A stretch of DNA of 64,000 nucleotides from Saprospiraceae bacterium (GTDB lineage Bacteria > Bacteroidota > Bacteroidia > Chitinophagales > Saprospiraceae), in the NCBI GenBank assembly GCA_013360405.1, contig JABWBR010000012.1:1-64000 (forward strand). The letters are read 5' to 3'. The notes below the pieces were generated by a model, which saw only the letters and a list, made by a program, of their open reading frames with translations, searched no databases and had not been told where the DNA came from. Shown here piece after piece: positions 15,973 through 25,117 of this stretch. Positions within the stretch are counted from its first letter, which is position 1. Every line of letters starts with the position of its first letter. A program made the translations under genes and the position numbers.

Positions 15973-16719
15973 TTATTCTTTTTCGCGACCGCCGCTGAGT
16001 TCGTCCATCAGCGCCTCCAGTTCCTCCCATTTGCCTTCGGCGGCCAAACCGGCTTGCTTGGGCCAGGTGGCGGGGTCGTGGATGCGGTAATTAGGTCCTG
16101 CCTCATCGAGAATAGCCTTGATCTTATCGGGATCGGTAGCTGCCAGTTCGGCCCAGGTGTTGATACCTGCGGCGTGGAGCAGTTCCTCGATCTTCGGGCC
16201 GACGCCTTCGACCAATTTAAGGTCATCTTTGGCTACTTTCTTGCCGGAAGGTAAGGTGATTTTTTCAGTTTTGGAAGCCTTGGCGGGCTTTTCTTTTGCA
16301 GCAGGCGTTTCGGTTACAGCGGGAGCTTCTGCTACGGGAGCGGGCGCTTCCATAACTGGAGCGGGAGTTTCCACTACGACTGCTTCCACTACCGGTTTCT
16401 CGGCTTTGGGAGCTGCTTTAGCGGGGGCCGTTTTGGTAGCCTTAGGCGCTGCTACGGGAGCTGTTTCGAGCGGCAGTACGCTCACGAAAGTCCTGTCGAG
16501 GCGGCCTCTTTTAAAAGAAATACGACCATCGACGTTAGCATGCAGCGTAAAGTCTTTGCCCATATATACATTTTCGCCGGGGTGGAATTGCGTACCACGC
16601 TGGCGAATAATCACATTGCCGGCCTTGGCGAGTTGGCCGCCGAACAATTTTACGCCCAAGCGTTTACTCTTACTGTCCCGGCCGTTGTCACTACTACCTA
16701 CACCTTTCTTGTGTGCCAT
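15973..16719 (-). CDS. rpmA: ribosomal protein L27 with C-terminal helix-hairpin-helix domain
   Basis: The product is 248 residues from [10 protein letters not shown]; an upstream in-frame Met is ignored because L27 begins there. Residues 1-85 are a complete bacterial L27 (normal length about 85). Residues 86-160 are a linker rich in Ala, Pro, Lys and Glu. Residues 165-240 are a helix-hairpin-helix type domain ([20 protein letters not shown], then [20 protein letters not shown]). In many Bacteroidota this same domain is fused to L21, the gene just upstream, and not to L27. Here L21 is of plain length. L27 sits at the peptidyl-transferase centre; the tail's role is unknown. It is cotranscribed with rplU. 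Confidence 0.93.
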   Translation of the reverse strand: MAHKKGVGSSDNGRDSKSKRLGVKLFGGQLAKAGNVIIRQRGTQFHPGENVYMGKDFTLHANVDGRISFKRGRLDRTFVSVLPLETAPVAAPKATKTAPAKAAPKAEKPVVEAVVVETPAPVMEAPAPVAEAPAVTETPAAKEKPAKASKTEKITLPSGKKVAKDDLKLVEGVGPKIEELLHAAGINTWAELAATDPDKIKAILDEAGPNYRIHDPATWPKQAGLAAEGKWEELEALMDELSGGREKE

Positions 16720-16761
16720 GACGTTGATAGATTTTAAAAAATGAAACAAAAACCGGGCGTA

Positions 16762-17070
16762 TTAACCGGCAATACTGTCAATTTTGATTTTTGTAAAAGA
16801 CTGGCGGTGGCCATTTTTTTTCCGATAGCCTTTGCGGCGTTTCTTCTTGAACACGATGACCTTATCGCCTTTCTGGTTACCGATAACGGTAGCGCTTACT
16901 TTGGCGTTCAGCACCGGCGTGCCTATGGAGACCTTGCCGTCGCGCTCGATCAGATGTACCTGATCAAAGCTGACTTGGTCGCCCGCTGCGGCTTCTAACT
17001 GGTGGACGAAGAGCTCCTGCCCTTCCTCAACTTTGAACTGTTGACCAGCTATGGTTACGATTGCGAACAT
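16762..17070 (-). CDS. rplU: ribosomal protein L21
   Basis: The 102-residue product is a standard L21: MFAIVTIAGQQFKVEEGQ at the start, then VLNAKVSATVIGNQKGDKV, then the basic FKKKRRKGYRKKNGHRQ motif. It is a 23S rRNA-binding protein of the large subunit. It has no C-terminal extension, whereas many Bacteroidota L21 proteins carry a helix-hairpin-helix tail; that tail is found on L27 here. It is the first gene of rplU-rpmA, 42 bp ahead of the L27 start, with a good promoter upstream. Confidence 0.96.
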   Translation of the reverse strand: MFAIVTIAGQQFKVEEGQELFVHQLEAAAGDQVSFDQVHLIERDGKVSIGTPVLNAKVSATVIGNQKGDKVIVFKKKRRKGYRKKNGHRQSFTKIKIDSIAG

Positions 17071-17112
17071 GATAATGATTGAATTTTTTTAACAAATTAC
17101 AATTTCGGCCTG

Positions 17113-17143
17113 CAAAAGTAAGGTGTTTATATGGGATTAGCAA
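17113..17143 (-). promoter_or_regulatory. Bacteroidota-type promoter for rplU-rpmA
   Basis: On the minus strand the -7 box TACTTTTG (17113-17120) matches TAnnTTTG. A TTG (17141-17143) lies 20 bp upstream, the expected spacing for the -33 element. The leader to the rplU start is about 40 nt. Confidence 0.55.
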
Positions 17144-17179
17144 TACCCGGGTGTGATTTTGTTGGTGACGGCCACGTAG

Positions 17180-17200
17180 GGTGAACGTTTACCGTTCACC
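17180..17200. repeat. hairpin with TTTAC loop, copy 1
   Basis: GGTGAACG, TTTAC, CGTTCACC: an 8-bp perfect stem on a 5-nt loop. The same loop with different but fully complementary stems occurs at 18656-18676 and 38441-38461. Confidence 0.7.
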
Positions 17201-17352
17201 GCCTCGGTGGTGACAAGGTGACAAGGTGACGGCGGGGAAGCGCCTGAGGGGGTGACGGCCTGGAAAAAACTCAGGTGGTGACGCCTGACGCGTTTTATTG
17301 CCTAAATTTGACTCTGTGGAACTCCGTTTTACTCCGTTTAACTCTGTGGTAA
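17200..17352. repeat. GTGACAAG tandem and ACTCTGTGGAACTCCG-type repeats
   Basis: Repeated GGTGACAAGGTGACGG units are followed by ACTCTGTGG/ACTCCGTTT units. The second type belongs with sequences at 44661-44699 and 45575-45652. No gene is visible in the roughly 300-bp gap before the NlpC/P60 gene. Confidence 0.6.
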
Positions 17353-17365
17353 AAAAAAACCGGGC

Positions 17366-18532
17366 ATGAAAAACTTACTATATGCTGCATTGGCCTGGGG
17401 CCTGTGGGTGTTGCCTGCAACAGGTCAGCCCGCACAACTAGACGAACTGATTGCCGAAGTGCGACAGCGTTACGCACCCGACAAGCGCACTGCCGTATTT
17501 GACCTAAAAGCCCAACAGGACAGTCTGGGCAATTGGCATCTGACCGGTGAAACCAACCAGCCTAAGGCACTTGACGAATTACTGGCGAAAAGCCGCCAAA
17601 AAGGCCTGGCCCTCGAATCGCGCGTAGTATTGTTGCCCGCTGCCTCATTAGAAGGTCACCATTGGGGCGTAGTCACCCTGTCGGCCTGCAACATACGCGC
17701 GCAGCCCCGGCATGCCGCCGAGCTGGCCACGCAATCCACCCTGGGCACGGCCTTGCGCGTACTCAAGCGCGAAGGCAGCTGGTACCTGGTACAGACACCC
17801 GACGACTACCTCGGCTGGCTCGACGACGGCGGTTTTGTGCTGCTCGACAGCGCGGGTTATCAAAGCTGGCGCTCCGCGCCCAAAGTCGTCTACCTGCCCG
17901 ACATGGGGTTTGCCCGTCAGAGCCCGTCTGCCGAAGCGCCTTTTGTGAGCGACCTCCTGGCCGGCAACATCCTGCTCGACCTGGGCCGCGAAGGCGCCTT
18001 TGCCAAAGTAGGTTTCCCCGATGGCCGGCAGGCCTACGTGCCCGCCGCTGATGCCGTCCTCTATCCACAATGGCTCTATACCCGTCAGCCGACGGTAGAA
18101 AATATCCTCGCCACCGCCCGCCGCTTCATGGGTCGACCTTACCTTTGGGGCGGCACCTCCGGCAAGGGCGTAGATTGCAGCGGTTTCACCAAAACAGTTT
18201 TTTACCTCAACGGGCTCCTACTGCCACGCGACGCCTCCCAGCAAGTCCACACGGGCATTGACATACCGGCAGATACAACGCTGGCCAATCTGCAGCCCGG
18301 CGACCTGCTCTTTTATGGCCGCCATGCTACCGCCGATACGCCCGAGAAGGTTACCCACGTGGCCATCTACCTCGGCAATGGGCAAATCATCCATGCTTCG
18401 GGCTGCGTAAAAGTGGAAAGTATGCGCCGGGGCGATCCGACTTTTGTGGAAGATCGGTTGCGCACGTATTTACGAGGCCGGCGGGTGCTGGATGAACCGG
18501 AGAAATACGGGGTGAGGAGGGTTGGGGAGTGA
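17366..18532 (+). CDS. secreted NlpC/P60 cell-wall hydrolase with SH3-like domains
   Basis: The 388-residue product has a signal peptide (about 1-21, ending near ATGQP). A bacterial SH3-like region occupies about 95-235 (LSACNIRAQPRHAAELATQ, GSWYLVQTPDDYLGWLD). The C-terminal C40 domain is complete: Cys271 in GVDCSGF, His331 in THVAIYLG and His343 in IIHASG, with RPYLWGGTSGKG before the cysteine. Such enzymes cut gamma-D-Glu-diamino acid bonds in peptidoglycan stems. It is the lone gene on its strand here. The layout resembles Bacteroidota YkfC-type hydrolases. Confidence 0.9.
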   Translation: MKNLLYAALAWGLWVLPATGQPAQLDELIAEVRQRYAPDKRTAVFDLKAQQDSLGNWHLTGETNQPKALDELLAKSRQKGLALESRVVLLPAASLEGHHWGVVTLSACNIRAQPRHAAELATQSTLGTALRVLKREGSWYLVQTPDDYLGWLDDGGFVLLDSAGYQSWRSAPKVVYLPDMGFARQSPSAEAPFVSDLLAGNILLDLGREGAFAKVGFPDGRQAYVPAADAVLYPQWLYTRQPTVENILATARRFMGRPYLWGGTSGKGVDCSGFTKTVFYLNGLLLPRDASQQVHTGIDIPADTTLANLQPGDLLFYGRHATADTPEKVTHVAIYLGNGQIIHASGCVKVESMRRGDPTFVEDRLRTYLRGRRVLDEPEKYGVRRVGE

Positions 18533-18536
18533 GGGG

Positions 18537-18598
18537 CGACTGTACGCGACTTTGCGACTTTACGACTGTATGACTGTACGACTGTACGACTGTACGAC
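18537..18598. repeat. word-like repeat GACTGTACGAC, second locus
   Basis: Variants GACTTTGCGAC, GACTTTACGAC, GACTGTATGAC and GACTGTACGAC run in tandem right after the NlpC/P60 stop. Confidence 0.7.
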
Positions 18599-18655
18599 GC
18601 GATCGCTGCCGGTCGTTGAGCGGAATCGAAACGACGACTGGGCGATTGGGCGTAC

Positions 18656-18676
18656 GGTTAGCGTTTACCGCTAACC
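18656..18676. repeat. hairpin with TTTAC loop, copy 2
   Basis: GGTTAGCG, TTTAC, CGCTAACC: a perfect stem whose sequence differs from copy 1 (17180-17200) while the loop and closing CG are unchanged. Confidence 0.7.
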
Positions 18677-18787
18677 ATAACCGCAAAAAAACGCCGAAAT
18701 CATTGGAAATCAGGTAAAAAAAGTTTAAATTGAGAGACTGCGATTATAAATTGGCAGTAGGTATATTTTGGAAAAAACTATCCCCAG

Positions 18788-19873
18788 GTGAGCAATATTT
18801 TTTCACCAAAAAAACCACATGCCATGGGAGATATGAAAAAAGGGGATCCCAATAACCGTCCATTGGACCCGAAAATTACCATAGTGTTGAGCCGCCCGCC
18901 TGCTCATAATAATTTTGACCGACACCTCTCATTTCAGGACCATACCGGGGCATTTATTCGCTTGAAAGTAAGTTTCAAAAAGATTTCCGGATTGACTTGG
19001 GGGGTCTCTGCTTTTCCTGATGGGATTGAAGCCTTGCAGTCATTGGTTTATCCGGGCAACAGATCTTACTGGGATAGGATGTACCTGGAAAACAGGGGCG
19101 GAGACACTACGCTACACATCAAGCACTTGAAAATTGTGATGTGTTACAACAATCCTTCCGGCTCCTCGCCGGATGTTTCCAAGCAAATCGTAAACGGACT
19201 GAACCTGTCGCTAATCAACCATGCGGAAATTCCCATCGTGGACTGGGACATCAACATGCCCCTGTTGTCGGGATACGATAAGATTGAACTCACCGAATTC
19301 AGAAAGCGGTCCCTGTATAGATGGGCCGGCGTAACAGATGACGACCCTGATTTTGTGAGAGCTGCCATCGAAGATTGCGGAAAAAGCGGAAGCGACGGTT
19401 CGGACCAGTATGGAAAAAATCCCAAGTATGCCGGGGATATTACGGAGTTATGCAGTGAATTTGTCTCTTGGTATTATTACGAACACGGCATCAAAGTAAA
19501 CGGAAAAAGCCTGAAGGACATCACCAGTACAAAAACGCTACATGAACTGTTCAAGGCTGAAAAGAAATTATACCGATACAACAGCGGAACTAGCAATCAA
19601 TATTTTATAAATGATGATTCGGGAGAGACCTATGTCCCCAAATCCGGTGATTACCTTGAGCGGCGTGGCCCGGATGGCGCCGAGCACTCCATGCTAATCT
19701 ACCGCTGGGTGCCCAAAGATCCTAACGCTACAAAAGCCGATGATAAGTTAAACCAGATATTGGTGATTAACGGCCCCTGGCCGGTCACCTTGCGCCTCGT
19801 CAAGATTCATAAAGAAGAAAAAATGACCGGGGAGGGTTATCCGAAAGATTACTGGCTGGGGAGGGTTGATTAG
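18788..19873 (+). CDS. papain/NlpC-fold-like protein of unknown function
   Basis: The product is 361 residues from GTG at 18788. ATG at 18824 (MGDMKKG) is an equally good start. No signal peptide is seen. The C-terminal half has the order of a papain-like amidase: Cys222 in ITELCSEFVSWYYYE, then a SGDYLERRG turn and His300 in GAEHSMLIYRW. The last conserved strand is ILVINGPW. This resembles CHAP/NlpC-type hydrolases but no family is certain. The N-terminal 200 residues are unrecognised. The gene opens the AT-richer island and sits alone on the plus strand between repeat clusters. An effector or wall hydrolase role is possible. Confidence 0.6.
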   Translation: MSNIFSPKKPHAMGDMKKGDPNNRPLDPKITIVLSRPPAHNNFDRHLSFQDHTGAFIRLKVSFKKISGLTWGVSAFPDGIEALQSLVYPGNRSYWDRMYLENRGGDTTLHIKHLKIVMCYNNPSGSSPDVSKQIVNGLNLSLINHAEIPIVDWDINMPLLSGYDKIELTEFRKRSLYRWAGVTDDDPDFVRAAIEDCGKSGSDGSDQYGKNPKYAGDITELCSEFVSWYYYEHGIKVNGKSLKDITSTKTLHELFKAEKKLYRYNSGTSNQYFINDDSGETYVPKSGDYLERRGPDGAEHSMLIYRWVPKDPNATKADDKLNQILVINGPWPVTLRLVKIHKEEKMTGEGYPKDYWLGRVD

Positions 19874-19916
19874 CGCTGGAGCGGGCGTTTCTATGTCTGC
19901 CAGGATATCCGGGTAG

Positions 19917-20018
19917 TTTCAACTAGGATTTGGGGGATTGCTGAAGGATGGGAAGGATGTTGGATTTTGGATATTATTAACTGACAACCGACAACAATCA
20001 AACATCAGAATTGAATTC
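19917..20018 (+). repeat. left direct repeat of DUF4143 cassette 1
   Basis: TTTCAACTAGGATTTGGGGG, GATGGGAAGGATGTT and CAATCAAACATCAGAATTG occur in this order. All three recur in the same order and orientation at 21323-21443, on the other side of the ATPase gene. Confidence 0.7.
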
Positions 20019-20143
20019 CCTTCGGGAAAGACAACAAAAGAGCACACAGTGAGAATTGTGCTGTCTGATCAGCAAAAAAAGCGCTATTTGTGCGGGTTAA
20101 TCCACACAAACAATGTAAATTAGTGCCAACAAACGCACAACTC

Positions 20144-21289
20144 ATGCTGATCGAACGCCTGCAAAAAGAAAATCTTAAAAGCGAACTCGCAGAATCCAAC
20201 AAGGTTTTGGTCATCTATGGTGCAAGGCAAGTTGGTAAAACCACACTTGTGCGAGAGACCTTGCGCGGTTTTCCAGGCAAGATATTAGAAATCAACGCTG
20301 ATACGATGCCCTTTCTGGATGCCCTTTCCAGCCGCAATCTTGATCAGTTGAAGGGTCTGGTACAAGGTTATGATCTTTTATTCATAGACGAGGCGCAGCG
20401 AGTTCCCGACATAGGCATCAATCTGAAAATATTACACGACCACCTGCCGCAATTGAAAATCATCGCAACAGGTTCTTCTTCGCTTGATCTTGCCAACCGG
20501 GTCAAGGAACCGCTCACCGGGCGCACCTGGACCTTTCAGCTTTTTCCTATCTCAGCAGAAGAGTGGGCCGGACACTCGGGCGCCAATAATTTTGAAGTAG
20601 GCGCCAAATTAGAAGAATGGCTTGTGTACGGTCTTTATCCCGAAGTACTCCGTATTGAAAACAGAGAAAAAAAAGTGCGTTACCTTCAAGAACTCACCCA
20701 ATCCTACCTATACAAAGACATATTGGCATTGGCGAATATCCACTACCCTGAAAAGCTCCGACAAATATTAAAACTATTAGCCTGGCAGATAGGTAGTCTT
20801 GTTTCAATCAACGAGTTGGCAAATACCCTCCAGATCAGCCGCGATGCGGTTCAACATTATCTGGATTTGCTGGAAAAATCCTTTGTCATTTTCAGACTCA
20901 GCGGATTCAGTCGAAATTTGCGCAAAGAGATGACCAAAATGGACAAAATATATTTCTACGATTTGGGCGTACGCAATGCCTTGATCGAGAATTTCAGTAG
21001 TCTCTCCACCCGCACAGATACCGGCCAACTCTGGGAAAATTTTTTAATCTCGGAGCGCTTGAAAACGTCCAACTACCATTTTCACTATGCCGGCCGTTTT
21101 TTTTGGCGCACGCAAACAGGCGCTGAATTAGATTATATAGAAGAAACGGGCGGCCAACTCCACGGATTTGAGCTCAAATGGGGTTCAAAAACGGCCTCCG
21201 CCCCAAAAACCTGGGCGGAAACCTACCCAACCGCAACTTTCCATCTGGTGAACCGGGAAAATTTTATGGATTTCGTCCGATTGGAGTGA
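20144..21289 (+). CDS. AAA+ ATPase with DUF4143 domain
   Basis: The product is 381 residues from ATG at 20144. A GTG at 20090 is in frame but yields an unlikely leader. Walker A is YGARQVGKTT (about 25-34) and Walker B is LLFIDEAQRV. Sensor-like IIATGSSS follows. The DUF4143 part carries a helix-turn-helix-like LANTLQISRDAVQHYLDLLE, the GFSRNLRKEMTKMDKIYFYD motif, and a nuclease-like GAELDYIEE...FELKW. Members are common single-gene insertions in bacteria and archaea, with no proven role. The gene is bracketed by direct repeats of about 100 bp, and a second family member at 47350 is bracketed too. Confidence 0.88.
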   Translation: MLIERLQKENLKSELAESNKVLVIYGARQVGKTTLVRETLRGFPGKILEINADTMPFLDALSSRNLDQLKGLVQGYDLLFIDEAQRVPDIGINLKILHDHLPQLKIIATGSSSLDLANRVKEPLTGRTWTFQLFPISAEEWAGHSGANNFEVGAKLEEWLVYGLYPEVLRIENREKKVRYLQELTQSYLYKDILALANIHYPEKLRQILKLLAWQIGSLVSINELANTLQISRDAVQHYLDLLEKSFVIFRLSGFSRNLRKEMTKMDKIYFYDLGVRNALIENFSSLSTRTDTGQLWENFLISERLKTSNYHFHYAGRFFWRTQTGAELDYIEETGGQLHGFELKWGSKTASAPKTWAETYPTATFHLVNRENFMDFVRLE

Positions 21290-21322
21290 AGGCGTTGTGC
21301 AGACTGGGCTTTGAGGTGGGCA

Positions 21323-21443
21323 ATTTCAACCAGGATGTGGGGATTGCTGAAAGATGGGAAGGATGTTTGATTTTTGATGTTTGATGTTTGATTTTGTTTA
21401 AACCCACAACCCACAACAATCAAACATCAGAATTGTCATTCCT
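21323..21443 (+). repeat. right direct repeat of DUF4143 cassette 1
   Basis: It matches the left copy at 19917-20018 over GGGGATTGCTGAA, GATGGGAAGGATGTT and a 23-bp identity ending CAATCAAACATCAGAATTG. It carries a short internal expansion of TTTGATG units. Confidence 0.7.
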
Positions 21444-21960
21444 GCCAGGGAATCTGTACACGTCATATACGTACATCAGTTTGTGCGTTCTTTGACCCGG
21501 CTCCCGGACTGAAGCTCGGGTTTGAGGGGAAAAGAAGGCGTTTTCCAGGCCTTGTCGAGTATAATGGTGTATACTCTCTGTACCGGCAAACCAGGCGCGG
21601 GTGGGTCCTGAGATGGCTTGAGCCGGTGGCTCAAATAGCGCTGGCAAGACTTGTCTGCTCTGATAGGTTACTTTTTTGGCGATGGAAAAAGGTACGCAAA
21701 TACCGGGTAACACTCCAGCAATTAATTAAATAATTATTAGTCAATGCTATACAAATAATAATACGTATAAGAACATTCTCTACGCTATTATTCTCCCTCA
21801 AAACTTTGCAAAATTGACGAAATCCTTTATTTTTGCTTATGTAGCGTTAGCTCTTGTATATCTCCCAAACAAGTGAAAATCAATCTGATGGTAGCTGTAC
21901 ATACCTTATTACTTTCTACAAACTATTTTGATTTATTTTACGAGAGCTTTCTCGTTTTGG
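21444..21960. other. gene-free, AT-rich stretch ahead of the CHAT locus
   Basis: No convincing gene was seen. A 97-residue minus-strand frame at 21420-21713 has no recognisable features. TTTGC at 21805 and TTATTTTTGC at 21827-21836 are spaced like a Bacteroidota promoter pointing at the CHAT gene, but would leave a leader of about 450 nt. Confidence 0.4.
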
Positions 21961-21966
21961 CGGAAT

Positions 21967-22289
21967 GACTGGGTGCTTATGCCTGTTAGACCAGGTTAAG
22001 CTGGTATAGAGACAAAGTGAAAGCGCAATGGCACGTATGCTCCTAAGAAGTGATAGTGTAACAGGGTGAATTTGATCGGCAATAGCACGTAATTAGAGGT
22101 TATTGTCGAGAAATATGAGTTCTCAACAATTAAATCATGAAAATATTAAAATACTCCCACAACGGCGGGAAGGAAGCGAACCTTCATTTTGCACAAGCCA
22201 TCAAACAAAAAGTATTTGATCTTTGGAAAGGCACTCAACTCTTGCGTGGGATACTGTTCGGCAAGCATCAAAGCAGTTGTGATTTCAAA
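21967..22289 (+). other. structured-looking leader, possibly a degraded group II intron end
   Basis: The sequence GTGCTTATGCC...CAGGTTAAGCTGGTATAG with AAAGTGAAAG downstream is reminiscent of the 5' part (domain I) of bacterial group II introns. No reverse transcriptase frame is intact: a short frame from 22114 stops after some 60 codons. This is recognition by eye and weak. Alternatively it is simply the long 5' leader of the CHAT gene. Confidence 0.25.
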
Positions 22290-25088
22290 ATGAAACTACC
22301 AAGCTTTTTGTGTTTGGGTCTTATTTTTATGTCCTTTTCTTCCAATGCACAAATATATTTTGAGGAATATTATCGCGAAAAAGAAGCATTTGAAGAAAAA
22401 ATAAAATCAGAAGAAAGTGCTGGAAATACTCAACTCGCGATGCAAATACGTGAGAAAATGATTGACTTTATCCTTCGACATGAGGGTAAACTTTCCCCTG
22501 ACTATGCACCGGCTATTGAAGAATTGTGTAATACCTCCTACTTCGAAAAAACCTCTAAAGCCGCATATTATCGTAAAGAAAATGAACGCCTTAAAATTGA
22601 AGATGAACGCTTCGGAGAAGAGTTGCGTAAGCGGAATGAAATCATCGATAATGACAAAAAAACTGGCGCAATAGATAAATTATTTGGTGATTATCGTGAT
22701 CTACTCCTTTTTTTGATGCGCGAACAACCCAAACATATCTATGTAACCAATGAGATGAAAAACATTTTAAGTAATGATGAAATACTTGATGAGACTAAAA
22801 AATTTAAAATATTAGAAGATTTCCTGACTAATGTATTACCTATTGATAAAGTCGGACTTTATCAATGGGATGATTATGCTGAATTATGTGAAATGATGTA
22901 TGAATGGCATATGATGATTGGGCGCTTTTCTGACGGAAAGGAATATCTCCAAAATGCTATAGTTGCTTATCAACGAGGGTTATTAGGGAAAGAGCATCCC
23001 GAATTAGAATACTTGGTTGACAGCCAAAAAGAACAGGAATTAATGGTATTCGCAGAATCGCTTGCCAATAGAAAGCAAGAACCTGACAAGGCTCTACAAA
23101 CCTTTATGGAAAATCCGAATATTTTAGCTCAGCTTGAAGTTGATTCCATTGGGATGGTGAATAGTGATATAGTCCGGGCAGGTTTGAAACGAGCACTTAA
23201 GCAAGCAAAAGTTGACAAAGAATTACTGTCTCCCTATTTTGAAAAAGATATTTATGCCCGAAAGTTAGATTCATTGTATTATACTGCACCGTTTAAACCT
23301 AATCGCGATTACGCCGAATCCCTGATTATGGCTTCAATTGGAGCGGTTAACGCCAACATGTTTAATTATTACCCGGAGAAGGAGCAGCAATTTATAATGC
23401 GTCAGTACCGGATCAATTTGGAGGCAAACCTGTCCTATATCTTACGCAACTATGCAGAAAAACCGGAGCTTGCAGCCCTTGCTTATGATCAGGTATTGCT
23501 AACCAATAATATGTTGATTAATCAGCAACAATGGATTCGACAACATATTTTACTTAGCAAAAACAAAGAAGTAAAACAAGCCTATCAGGCATGGAACAAG
23601 CAACGCCTATTGCTTAATTCGTTATATACGCTATCGCCGCAAGAGTTGCAAAAGCGTGATGTTTCATTGATTGAGGAGGAGGGCAAGTACGATGATTTGG
23701 AAGAGGTTTTACACCAGACGGCAAAACTTGAACGGGAGATTCCAATACGCCCGTCCTGGAAAGCAGTACAGGAGCAACTAAGACCACGGGAAGCCGCCGT
23801 CGAAATCTTGCGTTTTTTTCGATATGATCGTCGCAAATGGTCGCGAACTCCGTCGTATATAGCACTCATCATTACTGCTGAATCGGCCCATCCAACTATG
23901 ATATTGCTCGATAACGGCGATGAACTTGAGTCTACTGATTATCAAGCATACAATGCCGGACTACTGCGCCCTGAAAGTTCGAGCAAACTTTACGATCGGT
24001 ATTGGGCGCCCATTCAACGCCACCTTGGTGCTATAGACAGGGTATTCCTCGCTTTCGAAGGAATTTATCATCATATCAACCCTGCGACTTTACGTGTATC
24101 AGGAGCGACAACCAGCTATTTAATCGATATGATTCATATTGTTCAGGTTGGTAGTACTCGAGAGATTATAGAACAAAAGCGGGCTTCTGCACAGGAGATT
24201 AATGCCGCATTGCTTATTGGTAATCCTTTGTTTGACTGGAGCGACTACATAGAGACGGCTCCCGGCCCTACATCAGTCAATTTGCGTTCAGGCAATTTTC
24301 ATAAAAAATTATCCGACATCCTATGGAATCCACTCCCCGGAACAGAAAATGAAGTGCATAATATAGAGGCCCTGTTAAAAAAACACAAAGTGACTACGAC
24401 CGTACTGCTTGGGAAAAATGCTTCTGAATGGAATGTAAAGGAGCTTGTCAACCCGGAAATCTTGCACATTGCGACCCACGGTTTTTTTAATTCTGTAGAC
24501 CTCAATTGGATTCTACAATTTTCTGATGAGGGGAAAGATAGCAGCGAGTACCCTGAACTTGAAAGTTTGATGTTGGCGCCTCTCGCTGCCCTGTCCTCCG
24601 CTGACAAAGAAAAAAATATGAATGACCTAACTTTGGATATCCAATCAATGACAGACAATTGGCAGAAATTTAATCCTGCATTGAACTCTGGACTAGTACT
24701 TGCCGGAGCAACCAACTTTACCCGTTCTAAAAACAAACCTGAAGTCGATGATGGGATACTGACTGCTTACGAGGTTAACGGCCTTGATTTACGCAATACT
24801 CAACTCGTGGTGCTAAGTGCCTGCGAAACCGGGCGCGGACAGATTCGCAACGGAGATGGTATCTATGGCTTGCACAGGTCTTTTTTGACAGCTGGAACAC
24901 GTTGTTTGATTACCAGTCTCTGGAAAGTCAATGATGACGTTACCCAACTTTTGATGAATAACTTTTATCTCAATTGGTTCGACAAAGGACTGCCCAAGCA
25001 AGAGGCATTCAGACAGGCTCAATTACAAGTTCGCCGAGACTATCCTGAGCCGTTTTACTGGGGAGCTTTCATCATGCTTGGACAATAA
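22290..25088 (+). CDS. secreted CHAT-domain (caspase-like) peptidase
   Basis: The product is 932 residues from ATG at 22290, which gives a clear signal peptide (KLPSFLCLGLIFMSFSSNAQ). The open frame to 22137 adds an unlikely leader. Residues about 20-500 are helical, with charged coiled-coil-like stretches near 25-130, and no clear TPR consensus. The C-terminal CHAT domain (about 510-932) has the catalytic pair His730 in LHIATHGFFN and Cys845 in LVVLSACETGRG. It ends with the typical TSLWKVNDD and PFYWGAFIMLGQ. CHAT proteases are caspase relatives that work after activation by a sensor. Export is unusual for defence types but seen in Bacteroidota. It is the first gene of a three-gene unit. 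Confidence 0.88.
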   Translation: MKLPSFLCLGLIFMSFSSNAQIYFEEYYREKEAFEEKIKSEESAGNTQLAMQIREKMIDFILRHEGKLSPDYAPAIEELCNTSYFEKTSKAAYYRKENERLKIEDERFGEELRKRNEIIDNDKKTGAIDKLFGDYRDLLLFLMREQPKHIYVTNEMKNILSNDEILDETKKFKILEDFLTNVLPIDKVGLYQWDDYAELCEMMYEWHMMIGRFSDGKEYLQNAIVAYQRGLLGKEHPELEYLVDSQKEQELMVFAESLANRKQEPDKALQTFMENPNILAQLEVDSIGMVNSDIVRAGLKRALKQAKVDKELLSPYFEKDIYARKLDSLYYTAPFKPNRDYAESLIMASIGAVNANMFNYYPEKEQQFIMRQYRINLEANLSYILRNYAEKPELAALAYDQVLLTNNMLINQQQWIRQHILLSKNKEVKQAYQAWNKQRLLLNSLYTLSPQELQKRDVSLIEEEGKYDDLEEVLHQTAKLEREIPIRPSWKAVQEQLRPREAAVEILRFFRYDRRKWSRTPSYIALIITAESAHPTMILLDNGDELESTDYQAYNAGLLRPESSSKLYDRYWAPIQRHLGAIDRVFLAFEGIYHHINPATLRVSGATTSYLIDMIHIVQVGSTREIIEQKRASAQEINAALLIGNPLFDWSDYIETAPGPTSVNLRSGNFHKKLSDILWNPLPGTENEVHNIEALLKKHKVTTTVLLGKNASEWNVKELVNPEILHIATHGFFNSVDLNWILQFSDEGKDSSEYPELESLMLAPLAALSSADKEKNMNDLTLDIQSMTDNWQKFNPALNSGLVLAGATNFTRSKNKPEVDDGILTAYEVNGLDLRNTQLVVLSACETGRGQIRNGDGIYGLHRSFLTAGTRCLITSLWKVNDDVTQLLMNNFYLNWFDKGLPKQEAFRQAQLQVRRDYPEPFYWGAFIMLGQ

Positions 25089-25117
25089 TATTAACCACCT
25101 TTAAAGATATAAATAAG

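Noticed and set aside
19938-20123. 61-residue plus-strand frame before the first DUF4143 ATPase
   Set aside because: It runs through the direct repeat and has no domain or start signal.
21420-21713. 97-residue minus-strand frame
   Set aside because: No recognisable features; it overlaps the right direct repeat of cassette 1.
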